From contig JANFAH010000066.1 in assembly GCA_024663395.1 (NCBI GenBank), positions 223,214-287,213 of the forward strand: 64,000 nt of DNA, given 5' to 3'. This DNA comes from Pisolithus tinctorius (taxonomy: Eukaryota > Basidiomycota > Agaricomycetes > Boletales > Pisolithaceae). Position numbers and translations under genes: made by a program. Positions 1-11,593 of the stretch are shown here, one piece after another; position 1 is the stretch's first letter, and each line of letters begins with the position of its first letter. A model generated the notes under the pieces. It made no database searches and was not told where the DNA came from. It saw nothing but the letters and a program-made list of their open reading frames with translations.

Positions 1-204
1 ATGTCATACTACATAAGTGTTGGCCAACTTTCCCACGGCTTCGCATGTTGGCATGCATTTGCCGTCGAGGCAGTAATCATCAGCAAATGCTAGCCTCGCA
101 TTCAACTACACCAACTAATATACGATCGATAATCCCAGCATCATTTGGGAGACCTCAAAAATGATTTCATTGCAGACAGCTAGCGGTCTCTAGATGGAAA
201 TGGT

Positions 205-3200
205 TCACAGAAGACACGCTAATCTGCCATACATCTGGCATTGGCGTGCGGCATAGCATGCCGGCCCGGCCTGTCCCTTTGCCAATGTGGCAACCTTTCT
301 GCTGGTCCAAAATCTTACCTTGTTTTCAAAAAAGTTTTTAGTCCACTCCTGCTCACATTTCAACAGCTGAACCTCCTCCTTCCACCTATCCCGCAGCGCT
401 CTCATCCGGAGCCAATTGACCCTGTAAACTAGAGAAAATGATAAGTAAATCTCAGATGCTGCTGCCATGTGATTGCTCCTCTCACATTCCGACATCCAAT
501 CATTAGCGGCTGTGTCCCTTGGTACATCCACGGTCCAGATCCAAGGTAGGGTATCGTCTCTGTGACCTCTGGCATTTGGGTCAGATACTGCTGTGCTGAT
601 AGTTAGGTCGGAGTCATTCAACTCTTTGTATCGCTCCAGGATATCCGGCCCGGCCCCTAACCTGCCCATTTGAATGCGGCACCGGTGGTACAGAGCGGCA
701 TGACGTTGCACGGCTGCATCAGCATTGGCCACCCTTCCCCAGGCATGTGTTGTCATGTGGTAATTACTTCCATGGCGAATGTCGGTTCGAAAGATGACCG
801 CCTTCTCTGCAAGCATAAGCCACAGTTCATGAAGACAATCATTGGCCTGTCCTTGCCGCAGTTGCAGCTCCAATAGTGTAACATACCCCAGGCCAGATCG
901 TTCAAAATGATCTTTGCCAATATTGGATGGCAGTGGCAATGCGATGGTTTCTGGATCATGCGGCTGAGATGACCGGCACAGCTCGGCATCCTCGAATCTG
1001 TCCCCAAATAGTTTTTCGGCAGTGTCGAAAATGCTGTGGATATGGGACTGGAGACGATCACGGTGACGTGCAATGGTGAGAGTTTGAGCTTCTGTTGCTC
1101 TTGAAGTGATTTGCCGGCATGCCGCTGCAAGCTGGATTTGTGCTTCCTCGATCTTCAATGCCTTGGCAATCCAGGTCACCATACCCTGGGAATGCCCTGC
1201 CTGGGGGATGGCCAGTAAATCTATCTCAATTGCCTTTGCAGAGGGAGCTTCAATACCACTCAGCACAAATCCTGTCCAGGATAACCTTCAATACCTACCT
1301 TTCTGCAGCCTGACCTCAAATATATCCATGGCCTGCGGCCTTGACAGCCTGTTTTCCATTGCCGCTGCCGCCTCTTCCCCCCATGATTGGCTGATTGCCG
1401 GTGGGACATTACCATTCAAATCAGCAAACCTGCCTTCCACCACTAAATAGGATTCCTCAGCAACCTTGAGTTTCCGCTTGAGTCTTATTGCTGTAGCCTG
1501 TTAGCCATGCAAATGTGTCTGATAGAAGCACTAGACTTACGCATTCTGACCATTTTCAGGAAATTGCTATCATTCATTTGGAAATCAAGTACCTCCTGCC
1601 GATGGGGAGTAGCCATGCCTCTAGCAGATGGGGAAATGATATTCAGGGAGGACCACAAGGTTTCCATGATCTCCCCATCCACCCGGCCAGCACCCACAAT
1701 GAAATTGGGAGCATATCGTGCAAAGCATTCTGTGCGGTGGCCATGAACATGCCACAACCCAATGCCAGGGCAGATCTGCATGCCATCCGGCATGGATATA
1801 TAGGCATTGGCATGTAGCCGTCGTTCTAAACCTTTGCTATACTGGCAGTTAATATCATAGAAATGTATCACTTGCTGGCCAGGGACTGTGCCATGCCTCA
1901 TGGCATGCACAAGTGCATAGTCCATGTTAACCTGCCTGTGATGCCGATGTCAATATTGGCATATATTGTTACAAGGTTATTCATACTGTTCGCCCTTCTG
2001 AAAGTCGACCATTGCATGCGGCACAAAACAGCCATGCTGCGCACAGGCACATCCACCTATTCCTGTAGATGTGAGCTGCTGCCGGTTGGCATTTGCTTGA
2101 TTAACTGCCCGATGATTGCTGCAATCCGAGATCTTGCAGTGTGATCAGTGCATTGGGTAATACATTCCTACACATCACTCACCTCAACCACATTTTTAGT
2201 GCCGCTCAAATATTCCTTGTATGGCTGTGATGCGACCATGTACCCCTTGCCATCCATCAACCAGGCTTCACTGCCAGCATCCTTTGGATGCATATGCTCT
2301 GCCTTGAAATTCCCATCCATGACCAAGCTTCTTGCCAGTGTCCAACTGGATTACACAGTGTATAAATGGATAGCAGTGTTCATGGTATCACTCACTGGGA
2401 ATAGTCTGTTGCATCTTCCGAAATGTTGATGCCGGGTTGGGGACATGCCGGACAGAATAACACTAATTCCCCTGGGCTGGCATCCTCTGCACTCATGTGG
2501 GATCCCTGCCATTTCAGTAGTTTCAGGAGCCGCCACATCCTAGCAACTCTCAGCAGTTCCCTGTACCTATCCTATTATCCAGCTAAGAGTCATGTTGCAG
2601 TAAGACAATTCAACAAATAGGACGCACTGGCACCAGATGAGGAAAAGCATTGGAGGTTATGCGGCGAAGTTTGCTGTAGAAATTCATCGCTGAGGTACCA
2701 CATTCCACATTGTCCCGAACGAAGTCATCAAGTACTTGGAAGGTAAATGCAGTCCTTGTGGCCTTTGTGGTAGCAGGAAACATCCCAGCCTGCATCAGCT
2801 GTATGTGTGAATCGTCCGCCCCAGGGCATCTACAATACTGCACATTGCAGTAGTGTATTCCATTGGTGTGCACGACAATTAGACAGCTTCGGTTCTTTGG
2901 GGCCTGCAGATTCGGTGGACAACCATCTTGATCCACATCCTCCCAATCATCTTCCTCCTCAGTTGTGACTTCATCATTTGAACAACCACCGGCTGGGCAG
3001 TGCTTCCCGCCATGCCCAACATGCAGTACCAAACCGGCCTGAATGGTAAATACAGGAAAGACCCTCATGATTGAGCTGCTTACCAGCTGCAGGGATGATT
3101 CCTCAAAGAATGTTCCATTCCATTGTTCCACCCTGTGGAATGGCTGGTGCTTGTGTTCTGCCTGGCAACACATGGTGCAGAAGACCGGCCGATGGGCACA

Positions 3201-3657
3201 CTCAGTGCACCGGAAAATGCCATCCGCTCCACACAGGATACAATCCCTTGGCTCAGGTGGGGCCTCCATGTCCAACAGGATGGCTAGATAATGCTGTTGG
3301 TGTGGCAACCACTGCTGCAGATAACTATTCTACAATTGTGTGACACTGTCATTGCAGGTTTGTTGGGCAATGCGGCATTCCACACACCTGACTTTTCTGA
3401 GGTTTAGAAGGTGTTGCAGGCAATTCATCATTATTGCAAGGCAGTTGTACACCCACATCATCCAACAGGCAGTCTGGGTGATCCAGGATAACCAAGCCAG
3501 GCCGCACAGGAGGCTGAGTTGCATGGCCTGGCACCCGCTTTCTGGGTGCTACTTTTACCATCTTATCCCTATATCCTCGGGTGGTTTTCACTCTTTGCCA
3601 GGTCACCTGGGTCACTCTTGTAGTGGGTCCCACTGGTGCAATCTTTGACTTCCCCAT
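205..3657 (-). CDS. KDZ family transposase with CxC2-like cysteine cluster
   Basis: DDE-type transposase of a KDZ DNA transposon. Read on the minus strand in several exons. The N-terminal exon (3657-3349) is basic and begins MGKSKIAPVG. The exon at 3308-2610 carries a cysteine cluster (CILCGADGIFRCTECAHRP, then CTMCC) typical of CxC2 domains tied to KDZ transposases. Next come LFCPACPQPGIN (about 2450), DGNFKAEH and AWLMDGKGYM (about 2250-2300), and CACAQHGCF (about 2030). The core at 1925-1540 has HFYDINCQYSKGLERR, GLWHVHGHRTECFARY and the GEIMETLWSSLN block. The last exon (1266-205) has the family tail YRVNWLRMRALRDRW followed by an EEVQLLKCEQEWT segment. No obvious disruption of the main motifs is seen, but I did not resolve every splice site, so activity cannot be judged. 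Confidence 0.85.
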
Positions 3658-4151
3658 GATGAATGTTGCAATGCAGAAGGGTTTTGATCACAACAAATAC
3701 ATGCAGCGGACACGTGCTAGCAAGGTCTGACCACCAACTATGGTCATGTTGTCTTAGGATCTGGCACATGATTTCAGTGCTGGCACCGGCACATTGCCCA
3801 GAGATCAATGAAATGAATGAGCACTTGCAAAACACCTTGTCCTACATCATACCCATAGTGCCTATACCATCCACAGCGTCTCAATGCACATTGCCCAATT
3901 ACCAAATATCTCAGATCCATGAAGTCTGAGAGGCACTGCCTTTGCACGTGGCTCAGGGATGGAAATCTCATGATTGACTAACAACCTTAGCCATCTTGGG
4001 AAACTGTCCAATCAACTGGCATGCAAGAATGAACTAGACACTGGAATGTAACCTTCATTGACATGGGAGAATGCCAGAAAAGTCTATTCTCTTTGACAAA
4101 CATCATACTAGCTGTCCCCAAAAAATTTGCGCACAACCACCTCCACCCTCA

Positions 4152-6355
4152 ATGGCATCCAGTGACTATGAAAGTGAGTCTTTCTCCAACGACACTGAAC
4201 CCTCCCCACCACAAAAGGGGACCAGTCTTCAGCCGGCCGAAATTGAGATTCTAGAGGCCGAGCTAGAGTCATGGAAAAATGCCGACCGAAACAAGAGGAG
4301 CTCTATCATGTTAACCCTCAGAAACAAGATAAAGAATCTTGATGTGAATGTGACGCTGAAAACACATGAATGGGTTCAGAAGAAGAAGGTATGCCATGCT
4401 TGCCATTGATGACCTGGCATGTCCTTACCATTTCCAGGCAATTCAGACTTGGTTGTACAACCACGGCCGGAGCCGTAGTCGACGAGCGCTAATCAAATAT
4501 GGTGGCGGTTGGACACTGAGGAAGGTGGTCATGCACCATCAAAAGAAATCAATCAACAAAGTGTTGGAAGAAGCTGGGATCAAGCAGGGATCCGCAGAAA
4601 TGATCAAGTCTTATCAGAAGGCCGTCGACACCGTCATGAAGTCCCTTACTGCCGAGGAGATACAAGAGGCAGAGGCATTGGCCATAGAATGGAATGAGCG
4701 GCAGCCACCTCGGGATGTTCAGTCAGAGTACGTACCATTTGGAAATGCTGCCTGTCACTCACGAGAAACAGAGCCGCAGAGAAGAAAGGCCGTAAATATG
4801 CTGAGGAATTTGCTAAGGAAATGTGGAAGCGGTGTGGTGCCAGAGTGGTAGTGATGGCGGCATGGGAAGATGCCAATGGAGAGGTGATAGTTGGAGCGTG
4901 AGGCATTTGTTCTTTGTGCAGATAAGTACCGCCAGATTTTGACCAACTCTTCCAGACATGATTTCAACGATGAATTGGGTAATGGCAAATTATTTGAGGA
5001 TTTGGACGAGTGCCGGGATAAATTTGTAAAGTACGCACGAACGGCATTTGGAAATGGCGGCACCAATGCCGAGTCACCAGACGAAGATGCCGCTTCACAG
5101 TCACGGCCGAGAAAGAGAAACGGGAAACCTAAAACCGTCCTGCCGGTCAGCGACAACGGCACGCCATACATCCCAAACATATTGGATATGCGGGCACCGA
5201 AGTTGAAGGATATCATGCAGACGTTTGTGACATTTCACTATCGTATGTACAACAATAGGAGAAATACTGTTCATTGACATGCATTACAGGGAAGGCCTGC
5301 AGGAATTCACAGGCGACTGTGCCATGGAGTGCAATAATGACCAACACTGCGCTTTATATTGCACCACAGTTTCTGCCACCTGAGGTTCCCTTCAAAGAGC
5401 CAAGCCGACTTACCCAGGACGAGTTGACAGCAATCTTGGAATGGTGGCAAGAGCGAAAAGAGTGGCATCCCAACAATATATGCAGCTTCAAGAAGTGGCG
5501 AGATGCCAGAGGGTCCCTCCGAATGCCGGTGGCAGCGGCCGACAGAAGTGGAGTGAGGATGGGCGCGACGCAGGATTTGGATGGGACCCCAGACAACTCA
5601 GAAGGCGAAAGGACGATGGATAGAATGATGCGGGGTAGGAGGAAGCAGCAACGGCAAACAGGTATGAAGGAATGCATCTGGAACTTAAATGTCCGGCAAT
5701 ATTATCTAATGGGGAACAAAGTTGTAGGGTCTGATTCGGACGATGAATCCAATCGCCAACAAATACCATCAACATTGCCGTCAAACGGAAATGATGGTAC
5801 GTGTACAAGCACGGTGTATGAAGATGCCGCAGAGGCAGTAGCATTGCCGGACTCCCAGCGGCGGATTGCCGGATCCCGAGCGGCTGAGGGCGACACCTGC
5901 CGGCCATTTGGTAAGCCCGCGGGATCACAACAGCTGAATATTGTTAACCTTAATGGCAGATATGTTTCAGCCATTGGCAAGGAACAACCAAACGCCTGGC
6001 CACAGGTTGTGGGCAGCACTTCGAGCGCTGTGCAACCTATGACAGAAGGCCGCCGCTACGATTCACCTGATTCTCTCCAGCCAGCAGAACCTTTGGCAGT
6101 GCCAACAACTATCAAGAGCGCCCATAAACAGGAAGATTCAAAGTGCAAGTTGCCCATTCCATTGATGAGTCAGTACTTGTGCCATGGTCGCTGAATTGTT
6201 GATTGACCTCATCTCTCAATTCTAGTGCCCACGCACCGGACCGGCATAGACAATGCGAGCGGTATGCGGCAATCAAAACGGGTGCGGAAGGCACCAAAGC
6301 GGCCTGATGATGATGTTCCTACTCCTAGTCCCTACAAGAAACGTAGGCGATGTTA
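4152..6355 (+). CDS. KDZ-associated accessory protein, function unknown
   Basis: Multi-exon gene starting MASSDYESESFS and ending PYKKRRRC. The first exon is acidic and serine-rich, then helical and charged (LEAELESWKNADRNKRSS). A second exon (about 4439-4720) has TWLYNHGRSRSRRALIKYGG and a long helical stretch. Later exons contain GTPYIPNILDMRAPKLKDI (about 5159-5220) and a low-complexity tail rich in Ser, Gly and Pro, ending in a basic stretch that could be a nuclear signal. It lies divergent to the KDZ transposase, about 500 bp away. I know similar proteins only as uncharacterised neighbours of such transposases; a role in transposition or target binding is inference. Exon joins were chosen for frame continuity. 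Confidence 0.55.
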
Positions 6356-6416
6356 GCATTCGTATTTTACATGGCGATGGAATGTGATACTAGATTTTGA
6401 CAACCAATAGCTACAA

Positions 6417-7457
6417 TTACAATAAATCCTCATCCAGTTCCAATTCATCCTTGCCATCCCAATCGCTGGTCATCAAATCTTGTATATATTGCTGAGTCCT
6501 TGCCAGCTGCGCTCTCCTTGAAAGCAACAGACGAAATCGGATGCTTGATTCCACCAATGTATTGCTGTAGTGGTTGTAGGCCGCAACAATTGGCCCATCG
6601 GTGGTGGTGTTAAGACGGGGTGGGTGCTCATCAGCCGGTCCCGCGAGAAGAACCGCAAGCCGCCGTGCTTTTTCCACTGCCGGATGATTGATATGTATGT
6701 GAGGGATATCACAAACCACTTACATGTTGTAATTGGCCCTTCATCATGAATTCCTTGTATACCCAAGTCGCTGGCGAATCGTTGGAGCGTGGAAAAGCGA
6801 GCTAATACACTTAATACTGGCGGCAACAAGAGATGACATGGCACTCACAAGTGGCGGCATCGGCGGCCGTAGGCTCCGGAGATGGTTGCCGTGATGTAGC
6901 CGGGATGGGCTGCGGCCCGCCAGCTGCCGCACCATCTAACCGCTCATCCATACGTGCATGTTCCAGGGGACACGGCACAGTCTGGGCAATGCGTGTGGAT
7001 GCTGGCAACGATCTAGGTGGGGGTGAGACTGCCGGGGAAGATGTGGGTGAATCCCAGCTGGGCGCAATGGCGGCCAAGGATGGCATGGAATGACTTCCTT
7101 GCCGCGACTCCCATTGTTGATCAGAAGGAGATGGCTGCACCTCCGGCGAAAGTGGCAGGGAGTCCCAAGATGGTGCAAGCATGCTGAGCGATGGCCGGGA
7201 AGGGCCGGCATTCGGCGGCATGGAGGACGATGGCGATCCTAGCTGATAGCCCCAAGCTGGGGCATTCGCGGCCGCTCCGAACGGTAGAAATTCCGGTTCA
7301 TCGACGGCCATATCTGTATCATCGGCACCTGGCAATACCCGAGGTTTCTTCCACAGGGAGATGACTGGCGAAGGTTATTGACAGTTTTATGTTTTAACAA
7401 CTACTTACATCGAGTGTCCGGACTGCCCGGCCTCCATCTTACTGACTTTTGCTCCAT
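6417..7457 (-). CDS. KDZ-associated proline/serine-rich protein, unknown
   Basis: Starts MEQKSVRWRPGSPDTR at 7457; an intron follows at once and the second exon reads GADDTDMAVDEPEFLPFG. The middle is a Ser/Pro-rich, probably disordered region with two near repeats, LAPSWDSLPLSPE and IAPSWDSPTSSPA. The last exon is helical (VEKARRLAVLLAGPADEH ... LLLSRRAQLARTQQYIQDL) and ends in an acidic DELELDEDLL tail. It faces the plus-strand gene that starts at 7676, so the two share a 218-bp promoter interval. I recognise no domain. Compositional likeness to its neighbours suggests it belongs to the same mobile unit. Confidence 0.45.
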
Positions 7458-7675
7458 GATACTTTGCGATCTGTAGAATGTTGATAAGTTGATTGAAATA
7501 TTGTTCCATCGTGTCACAATGTTGGGTTTGGCTATTTGGGCTTGTTTGTCTACCGGCCAGTGTTGATGCCGGCACAATGGTTTATGAAAATATAAAATGC
7601 AGCTGCGCTGCCGATGCAATTGTCAACGATCAATTGACTGCATCGCTCTCACACCAGTACCCAACTTCCACAAAA

Positions 7676-9482
7676 ATGTCCCAACAGGCTGAAACATCAC
7701 AAACCGCCGCCGCCGCTTCCCCCGTCGCTCTCCCGTGTGAAATAGTCGCTAATGCCGCAGACATTGTCATGGCGGAGCTTTTGACACTCCATGACCATAG
7801 GAACAAGCAATACTGGCAAAAAGCTATGCACGTCATTTGGGAGCAGTTGGTTCGTCGCCTGCCGATCTATTTTTTCTCTGGCATTTACAACATTCCAGAC
7901 CCGTGTGCGCCCTTTGGTAGAGGAACTGCCCTCAAAATTCACCATCCCCACCCACCTCATCGCCGCTGAAATGGTTATGAGAGATCCGGTGGTGCTTACG
8001 GCGGTGAAGGAGTGGCTGGACTTTGACAAGATCAGAGACGCAACGGATGCTGATGTTGCCGACCATCCGTGGTACCAGATTGGCCGGCCAGTCGATAAGG
8101 GTAAAGGGCGCGCAGTTCCATTGGAACCGCTTCAGATAAGTGACACTGCCCCCGCCGCTGCTGAAACTTTGGAAGAACCTCGTGGCCGATCAACCAGTCG
8201 CGCTGCTCCCACAGGCACTCGGCCCAGAAGTAGAAGGCCACCGAAGCGTACAAGGTCAGTAGCAGCAAGTGATGCGGACGTTTTGACAGCGACTGCTGGA
8301 GCATCTGCCGGTCGCGGCCGCTCGATTGCAGGTCTTGCAACCCCCGCTGCTGGCTATATACCCGTTGCCGAAGAAGACCGATGCGATAGGTGCACGGAGA
8401 AAAACCTGCCATGCGCGGTCAAGCCCGGTTCTGCTTGTTGGCAGTGTAGCTGCCGGAAGTACAGGTGCAGTATCTTCGCTGGAGTGAAGGCTGCGCGGTC
8501 GCAGTCAAGGCGGCCCCGCAGTCGCGCTGTAACTGAGGCGTCTGATGGAGCAGTGGAACGTCCCCAAACTGTCGCAGCCAACCGTCCCCCCAGCCGACAC
8601 CGTCCTCAAAGCCCCTCACCAGGGCCATCAGCTACGATATCCTCGGAACCTACCACTCCTGCGCGGCAGACCCGCAAGCGGCGTGCAGCCACTAGAGGTA
8701 TGACACCCGCCGCTGGTAAGGCAACCACCTCGGCCGCTCCAACCTCCCGCAGGCAAAGTAAGTCCTCCATTTCCGTCAATCCGCTATTCTTATTCGAGCC
8801 TAACATAGTTTTCGATGGAGTGGTCATCGTCACTCCATCCTGGCGGCAGTCAGGTCGGCAGACATCAAGCCCAGCATCTCGGCGGGTGGCAACATCCCAA
8901 AGCCGCCTCACTACCCCATCGCGCCCAGTGACGCCCAATGCCACCCCCATGGAGCGCATGGAAGAGGAGATAGCAGCATTGCGGCAGCAGCATATGGAGA
9001 TGGTACAAGATCTCCTCGATACCCGCCGTGACCTTGCCGATACCCAACGGGCCCTTGCAGATACCCAGACAGAGTTGCAGACGCTTGCCGATGTTGTCGA
9101 GGCCTTACGGCAGCGCCTGTACCCGTTGCCACACTCCTCACCCGATGCACCTGGACCCTCCCGCCCCTCTGCTGTCGGCTTTGCAATTACGAGTCATCAA
9201 GCAGTCGTTCCCACTGATGGTGCAAGGATCCTTGACCTTGCACCCACTACGATGGTCCAGGAGGTTGCGATCGATACCGGCATCCTCCAGAGCCTCCCGG
9301 GTGATATGCTTTTAGCCCCTTCTACTTTTCTGCCGCCCACCCACCGTTTTCCATACTCATCCACCGCTGCAGTAGGAGCAGCCCCACCCCCTATTTATGT
9401 CTCTTTGGGGGCTGTTGCCGATGATGCCGGTGGAGACGATTCCGATGATCAGAATGCCGCTAATTGGATGGACGTAGATTAA
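7676..9482 (+). CDS. Cysteine-cluster protein with C-terminal coiled coil, KDZ-associated
   Basis: Begins MSQQAETSQTAAAASPV; an intron around 7880-7915 joins it to a long exon ending at 9482. Residues coded near 8380-8475 form a cysteine cluster, CDRCTEKNLPC, then CWQCSCRKYRC. This resembles, but is not identical to, the six-cysteine Zn(II)2Cys6 binuclear cluster of fungal transcription factors. It is flanked by Arg/Ser/Pro-rich disordered segments. Near 8990-9120 a heptad stretch with a repeated DLADTQRALADTQTEL pattern predicts a coiled coil and so dimerisation. A DNA-binding role is inference from these two parts. It could be a regulator of the transposon or host-derived cargo. Confidence 0.55.
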
Positions 9483-9739
9483 CATGTCCATAGAATGTAC
9501 TATTACTGTTTCATTGTCGCCATTCCTGAGAATGATTATCCCCGCTCGCTTTTGCTTTACATGGTGCAGATATGGTCTCTCTGGCGTGTGCCATCCTATT
9601 GAGTCCAGCCAGGTGACTGCCCTTGCAATTTATAAATCCACTGGTACAGCTAAGCTAGTGCACACCAGCAGCACCCTCAAATCATGCATGATATTTTCCA
9701 CATATGTCCTGCACAATTGCAATGGTTTAACCCTCTGAC

Positions 9740-10350
9740 CCAGGTTGATGCTGTGCAATCATGGCCTATGCCGCTTCATGCTGATGCCACCCGCAAATAG
9801 CGCTCGACGTTGCCCATTCTTGTCTATGCCACTCAATACTGGCGACACCCGACCCATGCCACTACCGTTCCCGTGTATGCTGCCAGATGCCGTCGATACC
9901 CGCCCCCTGCCGGTACCTCATGTCCATGCCGCCAGCCCATTCCCGTCTATACAGCCGCTCGTTTCTGTCTATGCCGCCCGATGCCGTTACCCCATTCCCG
10001 TATTTGCCGCCTGATGCCGCCGACACCCGCCCTCTGCCGGTACCTCATATTCATGCCGTCACTCCAGTCTCGTCTGTGCTGCACGATTCCGCCACATGCC
10101 AGCCATCTCGCTGGCTGCCACTCAATGCTGCCGGCTTCTGCTCTGGACTAGTGATTACTGCTCCCTTCCTGCTACTGCTGTGTCATGCCGGTGCGTTCTG
10201 CTGGCAATACATGTTGCACTCTCCTCACTACCCCACCCTGTCTCTATATGCAAAACTATGCTGATGCATACTAGTGTATGTGGCCATATGCTTTTGCATC
10301 TTCACCGGCTTACCACTTATGACACTGTCAGATGCAAGAAAATGCCACTT
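9740..10350. repeat. TGCCG-rich low-complexity DNA with a diverged internal duplication
   Basis: No convincing gene lies here although several frames stay open. The DNA is built from short words such as ATGCCG, CCCATTCC and TGTATGCC. A block near 9890 (CCCTGCCGGTACCTCAT) recurs near 10,030 with a few changes, about 130 bp apart, showing local duplication. Open frames here are probably a by-product of the repeat composition. The region lies between the cysteine-cluster gene and the short tandem repeats at 10.6 kb. Confidence 0.6.
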
Positions 10351-10608
10351 TTGCCTCAGTCATGCTCAGATGGTCCTTGCCACTGGTACTTGCCACTCCA
10401 GTAATCCACCTGGCATTTGGTGCAATAGCATATCATGTTTCCACCATGTGCCGGGAGTTGCTGCTGTGTGCCGCTGTATGCCCCAGACATACTGTGTTGT
10501 CATGTTGGGCTGCCCTATGTACACAATGCAGATCTAGTCTGGGCTATGCTATATATGTCCCTATGACATGATGATATTCTATTTGAAGCCTCTCCATGTG
10601 ACACCTAA

Positions 10609-10714
10609 AAATATAATTGTAGCCGATTCTGGTGTCATGCATGACAATACAATTGTAGCCGATGCTGAGTGACACATGACAACATAATCACAGCCGATCC
10701 CTATGTTACAGTGA
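10609..10714. repeat. Three tandem copies of a 35-36-bp unit
   Basis: Three consecutive units start at about 10609, 10645 and 10680. Each opens AAYAYAATTGTAGCCGAT or a close variant (the third has AATCACAGCCGAT) and ends in CATGAC or AGTGAC. Short iterated blocks of this type are commonly subterminal in DNA transposons, where transposase or host proteins bind. Whether these mark the KDZ right end is not shown. Confidence 0.65.
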
Positions 10715-10734
10715 CAACTCATAGGTCGGCTCGA

Positions 10735-10797
10735 CCTCCGCTGGCCCGTGTCACACGACCAATTGTCAACCTCCACTGGCCGTGTCACACGGCCTAA
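10735..10797. repeat. Pair of direct repeats containing CGTGTCACACG
   Basis: Two direct copies about 33 bp apart read CTCCGCTGGCCCGTGTCACA and CTCCACTGGCCGTGTCACAC. Each contains the palindromic core CGTGTCACACG. They follow the 35-bp tandem array directly and could be a subterminal protein-binding site. Confidence 0.5.
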
Positions 10798-10867
10798 CTA
10801 GGTACATGGGCTCTGCACCACTAAGTTTAGTAGCCACAACACGGCTGGCAAACTAAAACACAGTAAG

Positions 10868-11219
10868 TCAGACGGGCACGAACACAACTAGAATATACTG
10901 TTGTGCCTGAGTGTCACTGGCATTGTCATCATCTTTGTCGGCGTCGAACGTGCCCTCCTCGTCGTTATCTGCATCCCCTTCATCTTCATTCTCACTTCCA
11001 ATGTTGGCCAATTGATGGAGGCGCTCGTGCGCGCGCTCCTTTCGGGCTTTGGTGTCCCGCCGCTGAGCAGCTGCATGCTGCTCATCGACCAGCTGCTGCT
11101 GTTTTTCCGATGCCCAGCGGATCCGCCCACGAGAGGGTTCTATCCTGTGTGATTAGCACCAACCTCACCGATTTAAAAATTAAGATAACTTACTGTCGCG
11201 GTTCTCTTGTCATGCGCAT
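10868..11219 (-). CDS. Small charged protein, unrecognised
   Basis: A two-exon reading from the start MRMTREPRQ (11219), across an intron with a GTAAGT donor, into IEPSRGRIRWASEKQQQLV. It continues with a basic-helical part (RRDTKARKERARE) and a strongly acidic tail (SENEDEGDADNDEEGTFD). The bias towards charged residues and in-frame joining support coding, but no known domain is seen. It sits between the KDZ and Plavaka regions and may be a transposon accessory gene. Confidence 0.35.
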
Positions 11220-11422
11220 GCCGGCTTTTGGCAGAAGGTTGCATTGCGTGTGCAAGTAGCTGAAACTCGAGAGCGTGAACAACAATTATGCGGGTACTAC
11301 TGGTTCCGTACTCACTCCTTATATCCAGCATGCGGGTATGGTCTTGTTTGGTGGGATCAACGAAGAAAACGCGAGCGTGTCAGCGCAAGGACGATAGGAC
11401 GATTGCAGGTGATATTTGTATC

Positions 11423-11447
11423 AAAAAAAAAAAAAAAAAAAAAAAAA
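11423..11447 (+). repeat. Poly(A) tract, 25 A
   Basis: An uninterrupted run of 25 A lies about 150 bp upstream of the Plavaka start. It could be a simple repeat or the tail of a retroposed fragment; no gene body is visible directly 5' of it. Reading through it produces a spurious polylysine stretch, so the Plavaka start was set downstream. Confidence 0.9.
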
Positions 11448-11593
11448 CAGCCAAACAGTGTCATCTTGGCACTCACTGTCCAATGATCAGCTTGTCTGAT
11501 GGATCGTTGATATTGAGACATGTCACAGTTATAGTAGCTGTCAGACTGTTAGCAAGTAACCTCAGCAGACGAGATGAAACGGTGTACCTCACC

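Larger units (their letters stand above)
1..10800. mobile_element. KDZ (Kyakuja-Dileera-Zisupton) transposon region; ends not defined
   Basis: The stretch holds a KDZ transposase on the minus strand followed by three genes of the kind often found beside KDZ transposases in mushroom genomes, then non-coding DNA with short tandem repeats. The genes alternate in strand (-,+,-,+). Motif TGCCG or its complement recurs in coding and non-coding parts, which suggests one long-resident sequence block. I looked for terminal inverted repeats at both sides and found none I trust, so the element may continue left of the window and its right end near 10.8 kb is a guess. That the accessory genes belong to the same element is inference. 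Confidence 0.6.

Noticed and set aside
753..1130. Second minus-strand frame inside the KDZ transposase last exon
   Set aside because: It overlaps the frame carrying the conserved KDZ C-terminal motif and has no known motif.
9810..10404. Several overlapping plus-strand frames of about 100 codons
   Set aside because: They reflect the repeat words ATGCCG and CCCATTCC; all three frames are open and none has recognisable sequence.
10600..10720. A CRISPR-like array in the 35-bp repeats
   Set aside because: Units are directly abutting without unique spacers and the organism is a eukaryote.
1..10900. Terminal inverted repeats for the KDZ element
   Set aside because: Short matches such as GTTGGCCAA near 22 and 10,994 are too short and not at sensible places.
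11288..11593. A longer start for the Plavaka protein including a polylysine stretch
   Set aside because: The lysines come from the 25-A run. The zinc finger starts at MATHRCDYC (11,594), which is a natural start with ACC before ATG.
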